Origin: Rufibacter sediminis
GTDB taxonomy: Bacteria > Bacteroidota > Bacteroidia > Cytophagales > Hymenobacteraceae
Assembly (NCBI RefSeq): GCF_014269285.1
Contig: NZ_JACOAF010000001.1
Location: 124,001-188,000, forward strand
Length of the DNA: 64,000 nt
Direction: 5' to 3'
In this document: piece after piece, positions 8,331 through 17,186 of the stretch
Layout of the letters: each line of letters starts with the position of its first letter
Numbering within the stretch: position 1 is the stretch's first letter
Notes under the pieces: generated by a model
Seen by the model: only the letters and a program-made list of their open reading frames with translations
The model's database searches: none
What the model was told of the DNA's origin: nothing
Made by a program: the position numbers and the translations under genes

Positions 8331-10016
8331 ATGAAAAAACGAATAGTACTTGCCGTTGCGGGGGTTGCGCTGTGTTGGAATGTGCAAGCCCAGTCTACTT
8401 CAGATCTGGACACCAGGCTGCAGAACGGCCGCTTGCTGGTAGATCAGGAGAAGTATGCGTTGGCCATGGCCGAGCTGCTGCCCATTGCCAGCACGGCTAC
8501 GGGCAAAAGCTACGCGCCAGACGCCGCCTACCTGTACAGTGTAGCCGCCAGCCGGCAGAAGAAGTTAGCCGAGGCCGATAAAATGCTGACCCAACTCACT
8601 TCTGAGCACACCAACTGGGGCGGCCTCGCCGATGCCCAGTACCTGCACGGGCAAGTACTGTTTGAGAAAAAAGAATACCTGCGGGCACTCAAAGCCCTGG
8701 AGCCCATTGATGACAAGTCGCTGAAAGACGAGGTAGCCGCCATGAAACGGTACTACATGCTGCAACTCACTGACAAAGCCACGTTCCAGTACCTGATGCG
8801 GCAGTTCCCCGAGGATGCCACCCTGGCCCGCGCCTACGCCGATAAGCTGGTGACGGGTTGGTTCACCGAGGCGGACCGGCCGCAACTGGAAACCCTGGTG
8901 CGTCAGTTCAATTTGGACCGCAGTTACCTGCAACGTTCTGCCGCCGTCAAGAAAGACGCGTACAATGTGGCCGTGCTGCTGCCGTTCAACGTGACAGACC
9001 AGGGCGTAAAAGTAGACAAGAAGAACCTCTACATCACAGATTTTTACGCCGGGCTTCTATCCGCGCGGGATTCGCTGCAAAAAGAGGGCGTGCAGGTGAA
9101 CGTCTTCCCGTATGACACCAGCAATGATACCGCTCAGGTGCGCACAGTGATGGAACTTCCCGAGATGAGCACCATGGACCTGGTGATCGGACCAATATTT
9201 AAAGGCAACAGCGCATTTGCTGCCAAGATAGCCCAGCAGCGGAACCTCAACATGGTGAATCCTTTCTCAGATGACGCTGATATCACCAAAGGCAACCCGT
9301 ACCTGTACCTCATGGAAGCCTCCGTGGCCACCCAGGGCCAGCGGGCCGCGACGTATGCGTACCAGACGTTCCCCAGGAAAACGGCCGTGCTGGTGTATGA
9401 CAGCGAGAAAAACGACACCGTCTTTGCCGGAAACTTCAGGAGAACCTTCACGGCCCTGGGCGGAAAAGTAGTCAGCTCCCATAAAATCAACTCCAAAACC
9501 TCCGGAAATGTGGGGGGCATTTTAGGTGCGGTCAACCTGAAAGACCTGGGCGTGCTGGTGGTGCAGTCTTCAGCGGCCAATGTGGCCACTGGCACTATCA
9601 GCTTCCTGGAGCAGCGCGCCTCCAAAGTTCCGGTAATTGCGCCCCAGGCCTGGCTGGAGAACCCGCAGATCAGTTTCGCCCAGTTCGATTTTCTGGAGAT
9701 GTATTTCACCGCCCCAAAATTCATTGACCAGGAAAATCCATCGGTGCAGAATTTCAAACGGGCGTACACCAGCCGCTACAACCTGCCACCTTCCACGTTT
9801 ACCTACACCGGTTTTGAGCTGCTACACTACTACGGCCGTCAGTTGAAGGAAAACGGGTACTCTGCGCCACCAAAATTAAGCCGGGTGCAGCCTGGTACTT
9901 TTTACCAGGGCGTGGGCTATGAAGCCGCTCCCGGCAAGCAAGCCCAGGACAACCAGTACCTCCCTTTAATAAAAGTAGAGAACGGGCGTTTACTGGTGGT
10001 GAACCCGGTACTCTAA
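8331..10016 (+). CDS. LpoA-like periplasmic protein: TPR-like region plus type 1 ligand-binding fold
   Basis: 561 residues after choosing the ATG at 8331, which gives a clean Sec signal (MKKRIVLAVAGVALCWNVQAQ, no lipobox). Residues about 25-200 look like short helical repeats (LLVDQEKYALAMAELLPIA, YLRALKALEPIDDKS), as in the N-terminal part of penicillin-binding-protein activator LpoA. From about 215 (AYNVAVLLPFNVTDQG) the protein has the type 1 periplasmic binding fold (MDLVIGPIFKGNSAFAAKIA, TAVLVYDSEKNDTVFAGNFRR). The family is known from LpoA and from leucine/isoleucine/valine-binding receptors; a role in cell-wall synthesis is inference. It follows guaA by 26 bp. Confidence 0.75.
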   Translation: MKKRIVLAVAGVALCWNVQAQSTSDLDTRLQNGRLLVDQEKYALAMAELLPIASTATGKSYAPDAAYLYSVAASRQKKLAEADKMLTQLTSEHTNWGGLADAQYLHGQVLFEKKEYLRALKALEPIDDKSLKDEVAAMKRYYMLQLTDKATFQYLMRQFPEDATLARAYADKLVTGWFTEADRPQLETLVRQFNLDRSYLQRSAAVKKDAYNVAVLLPFNVTDQGVKVDKKNLYITDFYAGLLSARDSLQKEGVQVNVFPYDTSNDTAQVRTVMELPEMSTMDLVIGPIFKGNSAFAAKIAQQRNLNMVNPFSDDADITKGNPYLYLMEASVATQGQRAATYAYQTFPRKTAVLVYDSEKNDTVFAGNFRRTFTALGGKVVSSHKINSKTSGNVGGILGAVNLKDLGVLVVQSSAANVATGTISFLEQRASKVPVIAPQAWLENPQISFAQFDFLEMYFTAPKFIDQENPSVQNFKRAYTSRYNLPPSTFTYTGFELLHYYGRQLKENGYSAPPKLSRVQPGTFYQGVGYEAAPGKQAQDNQYLPLIKVENGRLLVVNPVL

Positions 10017-10120
10017 AATAATGAGAGCGTGAGCGGTTGCGAGCTAGAGAGAATGCAAAATGTCTCTTCCTTCTACCCATCCTTCACGCTCTTCTTCCAT
10101 CCATCACACAATCAAACAAC

Positions 10121-11419
10121 ATGTCACTTACCCATACAACCAGCCAGGACCTTTTCCAACGGGCGCAGCAGTCCATCCCCGGTGGCGTAAATTCGCCGGT
10201 GCGGGCGTTCAGAGCCGTGGGCGGTCAGCCGCTGTTCCTGAAATCGGCGAAAGGTGCTTACCTCTATGACGAAGACGGAAACCAATACCTGGACCTGATC
10301 AATTCCTGGGGTCCCATGATTCTGGGCCACGCCCATGAGGTGGTGGAGAAAGCCGTACGCGATGCCTTGCCCGGTTCCCTTTCCTTTGGTGCCCCTACCC
10401 GCCGTGAGGTGGAGATGGCCGAGCTCATCATCAGCATGGTGCCCAGCGTGGAGAAAGTGCGCATGGTGAACTCCGGCACCGAAGCCACCATGAGTGCCAT
10501 CCGGGTGGCCAGAGGCTACACCGGCCGCGACAAGATGATCAAATTTGAAGGCTGCTATCATGGTCACGGCGACTCGTTCCTGATTGCCGCGGGCAGTGGC
10601 GCCATCACCCTGGGCGTGCCCGACAGCCCGGGTGTGACCAAAGGCGTGGCCAATGACACTTTGACGGCTCCTTTCAATGACTTAGCCGCCGTTCAGACCT
10701 TGGTTGACGCCAACCCGGCGCAGATTGCGGCCATTATTCTGGAACCGGTGGTAGGCAACATGGGCCTGGTTCCTCCGGCCGAAGGCTTTCTGCAAGGGCT
10801 CCGCGATCTGTGCACCAAAGAAGGCATCGTGCTGATCTTTGATGAGGTGATGACCGGCTTCCGGCTGGCCAAAGGCGGGGCGCAGGAACGCTACGGGGTG
10901 ACGCCAGACATGACCACGCTGGGCAAAATCATTGGCGGCGGCATGCCCGTAGGCGCGTACGGCGGCAAGAAGGAAATCATGAACGCCGTGGCTCCGGCCG
11001 GCCCCGTCTATCAGGCGGGAACGCTTTCCGGAAACCCGATTGCGATGTCGGCGGGAATGGCGGCGTTGTCCTACCTGAACGAGCACCCCGAGATTTACGC
11101 CCAATTACAGCAAACCACCGATAAACTGGTGAACGGCACCCGTCAGAACCTGCAGCAAGTGGGCCTGAACTACATCCTCAACCAGGTGGGCTCCATGTAC
11201 AGCCTGTTCTTCACCGAGCAGCCCGTGACCGATTTCGCCTCCGCCAAGACCTCAGATTTAGTGCTGTTCGGCCGCTATTTCCATGAGATGTTGCAGCGTG
11301 GCATTTACCTCGCACCTTCGCAGTTTGAAACGCTGTTCGTATCGGCCGCCATCACCGATGACCTAGCCGATGCCTATTTAGCCACCAACCTGGAAGCCCT
11401 GCAGGCTTTGCGGGCATAA
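10121..11419 (+). CDS. hemL: Glutamate-1-semialdehyde 2,1-aminomutase
   Basis: Makes 5-aminolevulinate from glutamate-1-semialdehyde, feeding haem synthesis. It is a 432-residue PLP enzyme with QQSIPGGVNSPVRAF at the N-terminus, the GTEATMSAIRVARGYTGRDKMIKFEGCYHGHGDSFL segment, the cofactor aspartate region LIFDEVMTGFR and the PLP lysine in TTLGKIIGGGMPVGAYGG, then AGTLSGNPIAMSAG. The ATG at 10121 gives the expected MSLTHTTSQDLFQRA; an earlier in-frame start would add low-complexity residues from the intergenic region. A strong hairpin terminates it at 11435-11482. Confidence 0.96.
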   Translation: MSLTHTTSQDLFQRAQQSIPGGVNSPVRAFRAVGGQPLFLKSAKGAYLYDEDGNQYLDLINSWGPMILGHAHEVVEKAVRDALPGSLSFGAPTRREVEMAELIISMVPSVEKVRMVNSGTEATMSAIRVARGYTGRDKMIKFEGCYHGHGDSFLIAAGSGAITLGVPDSPGVTKGVANDTLTAPFNDLAAVQTLVDANPAQIAAIILEPVVGNMGLVPPAEGFLQGLRDLCTKEGIVLIFDEVMTGFRLAKGGAQERYGVTPDMTTLGKIIGGGMPVGAYGGKKEIMNAVAPAGPVYQAGTLSGNPIAMSAGMAALSYLNEHPEIYAQLQQTTDKLVNGTRQNLQQVGLNYILNQVGSMYSLFFTEQPVTDFASAKTSDLVLFGRYFHEMLQRGIYLAPSQFETLFVSAAITDDLADAYLATNLEALQALRA

Positions 11420-11434
11420 TTGCGAAAACCAGTC

Positions 11435-11482
11435 AAAAGCAGAAGCGGTCCTTGAGTACTTTCAAGGGCCGCTTCTGCTTTT
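11435..11482 (+). terminator. hemL terminator
   Basis: 21-bp arms (11435-11455 and 11462-11482) with one G-U pair, six-base loop, ending in CTTTT. Confidence 0.85.
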
Positions 11483-11601
11483 AGAGCGATTCTTGGCGGC
11501 TAAGTTACTCTTCTACTTTTTCTCTGCATGGAAGCAAGAAGTTGCTATCCGCCTCTATCGGGATGAATCCTGTTGCCAAAGTATTTACCGATGCCACGCT
11601 A

Positions 11602-11636
11602 GTTTAGGGCTACTTTTGGAAAATCGCCCCTAAAAC
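11602..11636. repeat. Palindromic repeat, copy (35 nt)
   Basis: GTTTAGGGCTACTTTTGG pairs with AAAATCGCCCCTAAAAC; one base shorter than the norm in the left arm. Confidence 0.75.
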
Positions 11637-11778
11637 AGCTTGCCCCTTTCTCCTCCTGAAAGGAACGTGCGCACCCAGTAGAAAAGCGGCTTATCAACCG
11701 CGATCAATGTCCGCAAGTTCTGGTAGAGAAATTACGTGATACAAATCACTGCTTAAACTACCTTCCAACCCATTCGCT

Positions 11779-11813
11779 GTTTTAAGACTCTTTTCTGAAA
11801 ACAAGCGCTAAAG
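11779..11813. repeat. Palindromic repeat, degenerate copy
   Basis: Left GTTTTAAGACTCTTTTC, right GAAAACAAGCGCTAAAG; several arm mismatches. Confidence 0.6.
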
Positions 11814-11945
11814 TAGCCCGTGTGCTGCTACTGGTTGCAACAAAGTCCTGCTAAAAGGGCAGGCAAATGGAACAATATGTAACTTCGCGGTGAACTACGG
11901 CCCTGATCGTATCCTGAACTGCTTTCTCTCTCACTTCACGTGCCT

Positions 11946-13244
11946 ATGACTTCCTTTTTTGAGCTGAAGAAAAACGGAACCAACCTCCAGACCGAGATCA
12001 TTGCCGGCCTCTCCTCCTTTCTGGCTACGTCTTACATCATTGTGGTGAACCCCAGCATCCTGAGCCAGGCCGGAATGCCGTTTTCCGCGGTGCTCACCGC
12101 CACGGTGCTCGTTTGTTTCTTCAGTAGCCTGATGATGGGCCTTTACGCCAAGAACCCCATTCTGGTGGCGCCCGGCATGGGGCTGAATGCTTTCTTTACG
12201 TTCACGGCGGTACTAGGCATGAAGGTGCCCTGGCCGGTGGCCCTGGGAGCAGTGTTCTGGTCGGGTGTTGTGTTCCTGCTGCTGTCGGCGTTCAACGTCA
12301 GGACGTACATCATCAAAGCGATTCCGCGTCCGTTGCGGTATTCCATTGCGGCCGGCATCGGGTTATTTATCTCGCTCATCGGGTTTTCCAACGCCAAATT
12401 CATCGTCTCCAATCCGGCGACCATCGTGGGGCCGGGAGCGCTGACCCCGGCGGTGCTCACGTTTCTGGCGGGCTTGCTGGTGACGGCGGTATTGGTGACC
12501 CGGCAGGTAAAAGGCGGAATTCTGATGGGTATTCTTTTTACCACGTTGGCGGCGTACCCCATTGGGCGCTGGTGGGGAACCGAGGAACTCATCCATTGGC
12601 AAGGCCTCTTTGCGGCCCCTGATTTCAGCCTCTTTTTCAGTTTAGACCTCGTAAACTCACTGCAGTGGGCAGTGGTGCCGGTGATCTTCGCCTTCGTCTT
12701 CACCGATATGTTTGACAGTCTTTCCACGCTGGTGGGTCTGGCCGAGGCCGCCAATCTGCTGGATGAGCGCGGCGAACCCCGTAACGTCAAACGTTCTCTG
12801 ATGGTGGATGCCATCGCCACAACCATGGCGGGTCTGGTAGGGTCCAGCCCCGGCACGGCGTACATCGAATCAGCGGTGGGCATTGAGGCGGGCGGCCGCA
12901 CGGGACTCACGGCCGTGGTAGGCGCGCTGCTGTTTCTGCCGTTCCTGTTCCTGGCCCCGCTGCTATCGGTGATTCCGGCCATTGCCACGGCCCCGGCGGT
13001 GGTGCTGGTGGGCGTGTTCATGGTAAGGCCCGTGACCAAGATTAACTGGCAGCAACTGGACGAGGCCATTCCGGCGTTTCTGGCCATGGTGCTCATTCCG
13101 TTCTCCTACTCCATCACCCAGGGCATCATCTGGGGATTTCTCTCCTGGACGGCCCTTAAACTGATCTCCGGCAAGAAAGAAGATGTCACCTGGCCCCTGC
13201 TCATTGTGGATGTTTTCTGCATCATCGCCCTGGTGCTGGAATAA
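11946..13244 (+). CDS. NCS2 purine permease, AzgA/PbuG type
   Basis: A 432-residue inner-membrane proton symporter of the nucleobase-cation-symporter-2 family, AzgA branch, expected to import adenine, guanine or hypoxanthine. It shows about a dozen hydrophobic spans and the family motifs TEIIAGLSSFLATSYIIVVNP at the start, NPILVAPGMGLNAFFTF (half-helix 3), FTDMFDSLSTLVGLAEAANLL (TM8 acidic motif) and GSSPGTAYIESAVGIEAGGRTGL (half-helix 10). The ATG at 11946 is used; a GTG two codons upstream is possible. Purine uptake fits with guaA nearby, but the two are separate transcription units. Confidence 0.92.
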   Translation: MTSFFELKKNGTNLQTEIIAGLSSFLATSYIIVVNPSILSQAGMPFSAVLTATVLVCFFSSLMMGLYAKNPILVAPGMGLNAFFTFTAVLGMKVPWPVALGAVFWSGVVFLLLSAFNVRTYIIKAIPRPLRYSIAAGIGLFISLIGFSNAKFIVSNPATIVGPGALTPAVLTFLAGLLVTAVLVTRQVKGGILMGILFTTLAAYPIGRWWGTEELIHWQGLFAAPDFSLFFSLDLVNSLQWAVVPVIFAFVFTDMFDSLSTLVGLAEAANLLDERGEPRNVKRSLMVDAIATTMAGLVGSSPGTAYIESAVGIEAGGRTGLTAVVGALLFLPFLFLAPLLSVIPAIATAPAVVLVGVFMVRPVTKINWQQLDEAIPAFLAMVLIPFSYSITQGIIWGFLSWTALKLISGKKEDVTWPLLIVDVFCIIALVLE

Positions 13245-13250
13245 GGCGCT

Positions 13251-13286
13251 GTTTTGGGAGCCTATTCCTGAAAATAGCCTTAAAAC
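13251..13286. repeat. 36-nt palindromic repeat, copy
   Basis: Begins 6 bp after the permease stop: GTTTTGGGAGCC to GCCTTAAAAC, flanked by CT / AG, which extends the stem. Confidence 0.75.
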
Positions 13287-13463
13287 AGGAAAGTTTGATG
13301 GAAGGTGCTTCCTGAAATAAGTTTGGCATAGAAGCCTGAAATTTGATTAAAACTAGGCGTCTGGTGCAGGTCGCTTTGACGGATGGCAAGTTGTCCAAAA
13401 CTTGTGCCCGTTGTAGCTGTTTCTCTGTGGTAAACCAATCCATTTACCACTAGAAAGGGCGAC

Positions 13464-14162
13464 ATGAAGAATTATCTGATTATTGGGGGCTCCTCGGGCA
13501 TCGGCAAAGCACTGGTAGAACTGCTTGCCCAAGCCGGACACCGGGTGTACGCCACCTACTGCCAGCATCCGGTCCAGCCCGAAAGCTCTTCCTTGGCGTA
13601 TCATTATCTGGATGTCCGTGAAACAGACCACGACCTGAATTTCCTGCCTGATTCCCTGGACGGTTTCGTGTATTGTCCGGGAAGTATCAACTTGGTGCCT
13701 TTCCACCGCCTGAAACCCGCCGATTTTGCGGCTGATTTTCACTTGCAGGTGAATGGAGCCATCCAGTTGCTGCAGGCCATTCTGCCCAAACTCAAAGCCG
13801 CCGGAAATGCCTCCGTTGTGTTTTTCTCCACCGTGGCGGTCCAGACGGGATTTCCCTTTCACGCCCAGGTGGCGGTTTCCAAAGGGGCCATTGAAGGATT
13901 GACCAGAGCCCTGGCGGCGGAATGGGCACCCAACATCCGGGTAAACGCGGTTGCTCCCTCCCTCACCGATACCCCGCTGGCGGCCAAATACCTGAGCAGC
14001 GAAGAGAAGATGCAGGCGAATGCCCAACGCCATCCCCTGAAAAAACTTGGCTCCCCGCTGGACATCGCGCACATGGCCGCTTTTCTGTTGTCAGAGCAAT
14101 CTGCCTGGATGACCGGTCAAATCCTGCACGTAGACGGCGGTATGTCCAGCGTGAAGGTATAG
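13464..14162 (+). CDS. Short-chain dehydrogenase/reductase lacking the catalytic Tyr
   Basis: A 232-residue Rossmann protein. The cofactor site is clear (LIIGGSSGIGKALVELLAQAG, residues 5-25), as are the catalytic-region Ser strand (ASVVFFSTVAVQTG) and the C-terminal DDGG-like DIAHMAAFLLSEQSAWMTGQILHVDGG. The usual YxxxK reads VAVSK in HAQVAVSKGAIEGLTRALAAEWAP, so the catalytic tyrosine is a valine while the lysine remains. I believe an SDR subgroup with H-x-x-VA-x-x-K exists, so this may be a natural variant rather than decay. The substrate is unknown and it may not be a classical oxidoreductase. Confidence 0.85.
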   Translation: MKNYLIIGGSSGIGKALVELLAQAGHRVYATYCQHPVQPESSSLAYHYLDVRETDHDLNFLPDSLDGFVYCPGSINLVPFHRLKPADFAADFHLQVNGAIQLLQAILPKLKAAGNASVVFFSTVAVQTGFPFHAQVAVSKGAIEGLTRALAAEWAPNIRVNAVAPSLTDTPLAAKYLSSEEKMQANAQRHPLKKLGSPLDIAHMAAFLLSEQSAWMTGQILHVDGGMSSVKV

Positions 14163-14208
14163 AGATAATTTCAGCCTCAGCGGTAAACATAGTGGCAAGT
14201 AGAAAACA

Positions 14209-14240
14209 GTTTTACGCCTCTTTTTTACGAAACTGTAGCA
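14209..14240. repeat. Palindromic repeat, degenerate copy
   Basis: Good left half (GTTTTACGCCTCTTTTTTAC), decayed right half. Between the SDR and thioesterase genes. Confidence 0.45.
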
Positions 14241-14295
14241 AAGGAACTTTATATTTGATCTGTTTCCCTAGCTTCTCCCCCAAACCCTTGCTGCC

Positions 14296-14697
14296 ATGGC
14301 GAAAGAACATCTTCACAAATTCAACATTGACATCAAGGTGACTGAGGCCGACATTGATGCGTTGGGCCACGTGAACAATGTGGTCTATGTCCGGTGGGTG
14401 CAGGAAGTGTCGGCGGCGCATTGGGCGCACGTGGCGCCTCCCCAGATGCAGGAGAAATACCAGTGGGTGGTGCGTCGGCATGAGATCGACTTCCATAAAC
14501 CGGCTTTTGCGGAGGACACCATCAAAGGCTACACTTGGGTGGGCGAGCACGAGGGAGCCAAGTTTGAGCGTTTTGTGAGCTTGTACCGTGCCGAGAACGA
14601 CGAACTGCTGGCCTCGGCCAAAACCACCTGGTGCCTCTTGGATGCCCTATCCATGCGCCCCAGACGCATTGAGCGGGAGATGTTGGAGCTGTTGTGA
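14296..14697 (+). CDS. Acyl-CoA thioesterase, hotdog fold (4HBT, YbgC/FadM-like)
   Basis: A 133-residue single hotdog domain that should hydrolyse acyl-CoA or acyl-ACP thioesters in the cytoplasm. The helix motif EADIDALGHVNNVVYVRWVQE (residues 18-38) is the YbgC/4HBT signature with the catalytic Asp-x-x-Gly-His-x-Asn. The strand KPAFAEDTIKGYTWVGEHEGAKFER and the C-terminal TTWCLLD strand complete the fold. The natural substrate cannot be told. It lies 59 bp before a secreted esterase gene on the same strand. Confidence 0.88.
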   Translation: MAKEHLHKFNIDIKVTEADIDALGHVNNVVYVRWVQEVSAAHWAHVAPPQMQEKYQWVVRRHEIDFHKPAFAEDTIKGYTWVGEHEGAKFERFVSLYRAENDELLASAKTTWCLLDALSMRPRRIEREMLELL

Positions 14698-14755
14698 GCA
14701 CATTGAACTGCATCGGCAAAAGAGTAAAGTCATCCGCTCACTAAACATCCCTGGC

Positions 14756-15628
14756 ATGAGATTTCTGATTCCCGTTTACTTGCTGGTGTTTTTCGCCACG
14801 CCGGCTCTTGCTCAATCCAGAAAAGCTAAGCAGGTTGACACGTCCAAGCAGTTCGTGCTGGGGCTGACGGAGGAAATCAGCTCAGCGAAATTAGGCGAGA
14901 AAAGGATTCTGAACATCTATCTGCCCGAAGGCTACAACCCGAAAGACACGACCCGCTACCCGGTGGTTTACCTGCTGGACGGATCGGCGGAGGAGGACTT
15001 TATTCACGTGGTGGGCCTTTACCAATTCAACAATTTCCCCTGGATTGACCGGGTGCCTAAATCCATCATCGTGGGTATTGCCAACGTAGACCGCCGAAGG
15101 GACTTCACCTACCCCACCACGCTGGAACCGGACCAGAAGCGATACCCCACCAGCGGCCACTCAGAAAACTTTATGGCTTTTCTGGAGCAGGAGCTGCAAC
15201 CGTACATCGCCCGGAAATACAAGACCAACTCTTCCCGAACCCTGATCGGGCAATCACTGGCCGGACTCTTCGCCACGGAAGTTCTGCTGAAGAAACCCAC
15301 GCTTTTCAACCAGTACATCATCATCAGCCCCAGTATCTGGTGGGACAACGGCTCCATTCTGAACCAATCCTCTCCCCTGCTCAGTGAAGGCTTTTCTCAG
15401 AAAACCGACATTTACATTGGTGTCGGGAAAGAAGGACTCTCCCCCGGCGATATCCCGCACGTCATGGAAGTAGACGCCAACCTGCTGGTGGAGAAACTGA
15501 AAACCAAGAACCGGCACGTGACCGTCCATTTCGACTACTTGCCGCAGGAAGACCACGCCACCATCACCCACCAGGCCATCTTCAACGCCCTGCGGCTTCT
15601 ACACCCCGATAAACGGCAAACGAAGTAG
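14756..15628 (+). CDS. Secreted alpha/beta hydrolase, esterase D / IroE-like
   Basis: 290 residues with a Sec signal (MRFLIPVYLLVFFATPALAQ). The mature part is a putative esterase domain: LNIYLPEGYNPKDTTRYPVVYLLDGS (oxyanion side), nucleophile elbow GQSLAGLFA (GxSxxG, about residue 165), SPSIWWDN, and the late DHATITHQA with the catalytic His. The family includes trilactone siderophore hydrolases (IroE/Fes) and S-formylglutathione hydrolase; no siderophore genes are near, so the substrate is open. The ATG at 14756 was chosen because it starts the signal peptide; an earlier frame start lies inside the thioesterase gene. Confidence 0.87.
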   Translation: MRFLIPVYLLVFFATPALAQSRKAKQVDTSKQFVLGLTEEISSAKLGEKRILNIYLPEGYNPKDTTRYPVVYLLDGSAEEDFIHVVGLYQFNNFPWIDRVPKSIIVGIANVDRRRDFTYPTTLEPDQKRYPTSGHSENFMAFLEQELQPYIARKYKTNSSRTLIGQSLAGLFATEVLLKKPTLFNQYIIISPSIWWDNGSILNQSSPLLSEGFSQKTDIYIGVGKEGLSPGDIPHVMEVDANLLVEKLKTKNRHVTVHFDYLPQEDHATITHQAIFNALRLLHPDKRQTK

Positions 15629-15984
15629 ACGCCTACTAACGTGCTTTACTCTTTTTGCTGCCCGTGTTGTATTTCGCTCGCCTTTTTGGGGTTCTCACCA
15701 ACAAGTCAGATCCTGTCGTCCTTCCGCTGGCTGATGAAAACACAGCAACAGCGGTACAATCCACGCTTGCTACCCTAAATAGGTTTAAGGAAGCTCTTCC
15801 ATTTTCAAAAGCCGTTTTGGGGCTATTTTCCCGAAAACAGCCCCAAAACTCCAAATCCATCAGAAGCCAATGAACGCACTCCCAGAAAGGGCATGAGTAG
15901 AAACCGGAGTAAGAAATGCTAAAGAAGTGTTATGCGGCACATGGCTTATTTCGCGTACTTTGAGTTTCCACCTCAACTGTATTT
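15629..15984. other. Intergenic region with one strong palindromic repeat
   Basis: Nothing coding is supported. The notable element is the palindrome at 15814-15849; a promoter for the endoglucanase gene probably lies around 15950 (GTACTTTGAG). Confidence 0.5.
15814..15849. repeat. 36-nt palindromic repeat, near-perfect copy
   Basis: Left GTTTTGGGGCTATTTTC and right GAAAACAGCCCCAAAAC differ at only one arm position. One of the best-preserved copies. Confidence 0.9.
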
Positions 15985-16977
15985 ATGTCGATCAAGAAAA
16001 TCATACCCGCGCTTTTATTGATGGGAAGCAGCTACCTGGCCACCGGGCAGGCGGTGAAAGAACACGGGGCGCTGCACGTAAAAGGAACGCAGCTGGTAGA
16101 CAAAGCGGGGCAGCCGGTCATCTTACGAGGCATGAGCTTCGGGTGGCACAACTTCTGGCCCCGGTTCTACACGCCCCAGACGGTAAGCTGGCTCAAACAA
16201 GACTGGAAGATCAACGTGATCAGGGCGGCTATGGGCATTGAACCCAAAGACGGGTACCTGCAAAAGCCCGAGTGGTCTAAGGAAAAGATCAAAGCGGTGG
16301 TAGACGGGGCCATCAAAGAGAACATTTACGTGATCATTGACTGGCACAGCCACAACATCAACCTGCCGGAGGCCAAGGCGTTTTTCACCGAAATGGCTCA
16401 GACCTATGGCAAGAACCCGCACGTGATCTACGAGATCTTCAACGAGCCCGATGAAGAATCCTGGGCTGAAGTAAAGGCCTATTCCGAGGAACTCATCAAA
16501 ACCATCCGGGCCATTGACCCGGACAACCTCATTCTGGTGGGTACCCCGCACTGGGATCAGGATGTGCACCTGGCCGCCGATGATCCCATTACCGGGGCTT
16601 CCAACCTCATGTACACGCTGCATTTCTACGCCGCCACCCACAAGCAGGAACTCCGAGACCGCGGTGATTACGCCCTGAGCAAAGGCCTTCCGCTCTTTAT
16701 CTCTGAATCGGCGGGCATGGAGGCCACCGGCGACGGTCCTCTGAATGAAACGGAATGGAAAAAGTGGCTTGATTGGGCCGAGCAGCGCAAGATCAGCTGG
16801 GTTACCTGGTCCGTTTCGGATAAAAACGAAACCTGTTCCGTCCTGCTCCCTTCGGCCTCGGCCACCGGCCAATGGAAAGACGCTGATCTCAAACCATCGG
16901 GTTTGAAAAGCCGCGAGCTCCTGCGGAACTACCACAACGCCCAACCGGCCAAGAAGAAAACCGCGAAGGCCAAGTAA
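15985..16977 (+). CDS. Secreted endoglucanase, glycoside hydrolase family 5
   Basis: 330 residues with a Sec signal (MSIKKIIPALLLMGSSYLATGQ) and one catalytic domain. GH5 features in order: GTQLVDKAGQPVILRGMSFGWHNFWP, VIRAAMGIEP, VIIDWHSHNIN, the acid/base Glu in VIYEIFNEPDEESW (about residue 153), LHFYAATH, and the nucleophile Glu in LPLFISESAGMEATGDG (about 240), then WVTWSVSDKNETCSVL. This order fits subfamily GH5_2 cellulases. There is no carbohydrate-binding module and no type IX sorting domain; the tail is short and lysine-rich. It should cleave beta-1,4-glucan outside the cytoplasm. Confidence 0.93.
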   Translation: MSIKKIIPALLLMGSSYLATGQAVKEHGALHVKGTQLVDKAGQPVILRGMSFGWHNFWPRFYTPQTVSWLKQDWKINVIRAAMGIEPKDGYLQKPEWSKEKIKAVVDGAIKENIYVIIDWHSHNINLPEAKAFFTEMAQTYGKNPHVIYEIFNEPDEESWAEVKAYSEELIKTIRAIDPDNLILVGTPHWDQDVHLAADDPITGASNLMYTLHFYAATHKQELRDRGDYALSKGLPLFISESAGMEATGDGPLNETEWKKWLDWAEQRKISWVTWSVSDKNETCSVLLPSASATGQWKDADLKPSGLKSRELLRNYHNAQPAKKKTAKAK

Positions 16978-17070
16978 ATAATGGCTTTTGCATCGCGTGT
17001 AGCCCTCAGTTGATCTGCCATTCTACCCCTGAATCGTCCGTCGTTCTTTCTCCTCAGGAAAGCGCGGGGC

Positions 17071-17106
17071 GATTTAGGGGTATTTTCATGGAAACAGGCG
17101 TAAAAC
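17071..17106. repeat. 36-nt palindromic repeat, copy
   Basis: GATTTAGGGG to AGGCGTAAAAC, between the endoglucanase and dcd genes. Confidence 0.65.
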
Positions 17107-17186
17107 GAAGTCCTCCGGTTTTAGAGGCGTGGCAAGAACCGGAATTTACGTGTACCTTGCAGCCTCAAGTTTAGCTACCTACCCGC

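Larger units (their letters stand above)
11483..11945. other. Intergenic region with two palindromic-repeat copies
   Basis: No coding frame with good features. It holds palindrome-family copies at 11602-11636 and 11779-11813, and should contain the promoter of the permease gene, which I could not place with confidence. Confidence 0.6.

Noticed and set aside
10020-10095. GAGCGTGA and TCACGCTC inverted pair upstream of hemL as a riboswitch
   Set aside because: No conserved riboswitch motif and the pairing is short and far apart.
12143-13096. Open frame of 317 codons antisense to the purine permease gene
   Set aside because: It lies fully inside a gene with clear family motifs; composition explains it. 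No signal or motif of its own.
15692-15706. GTTCTCACCAACAAG resembles part of the hairpin in the insA remnant (3497-3511)
   Set aside because: Only 14-15 bases match and nothing around them does; probably chance.
15655-15873. Small frame upstream of the endoglucanase
   Set aside because: It ends in a palindrome copy (SRKQPQNSK) and has no coding features.
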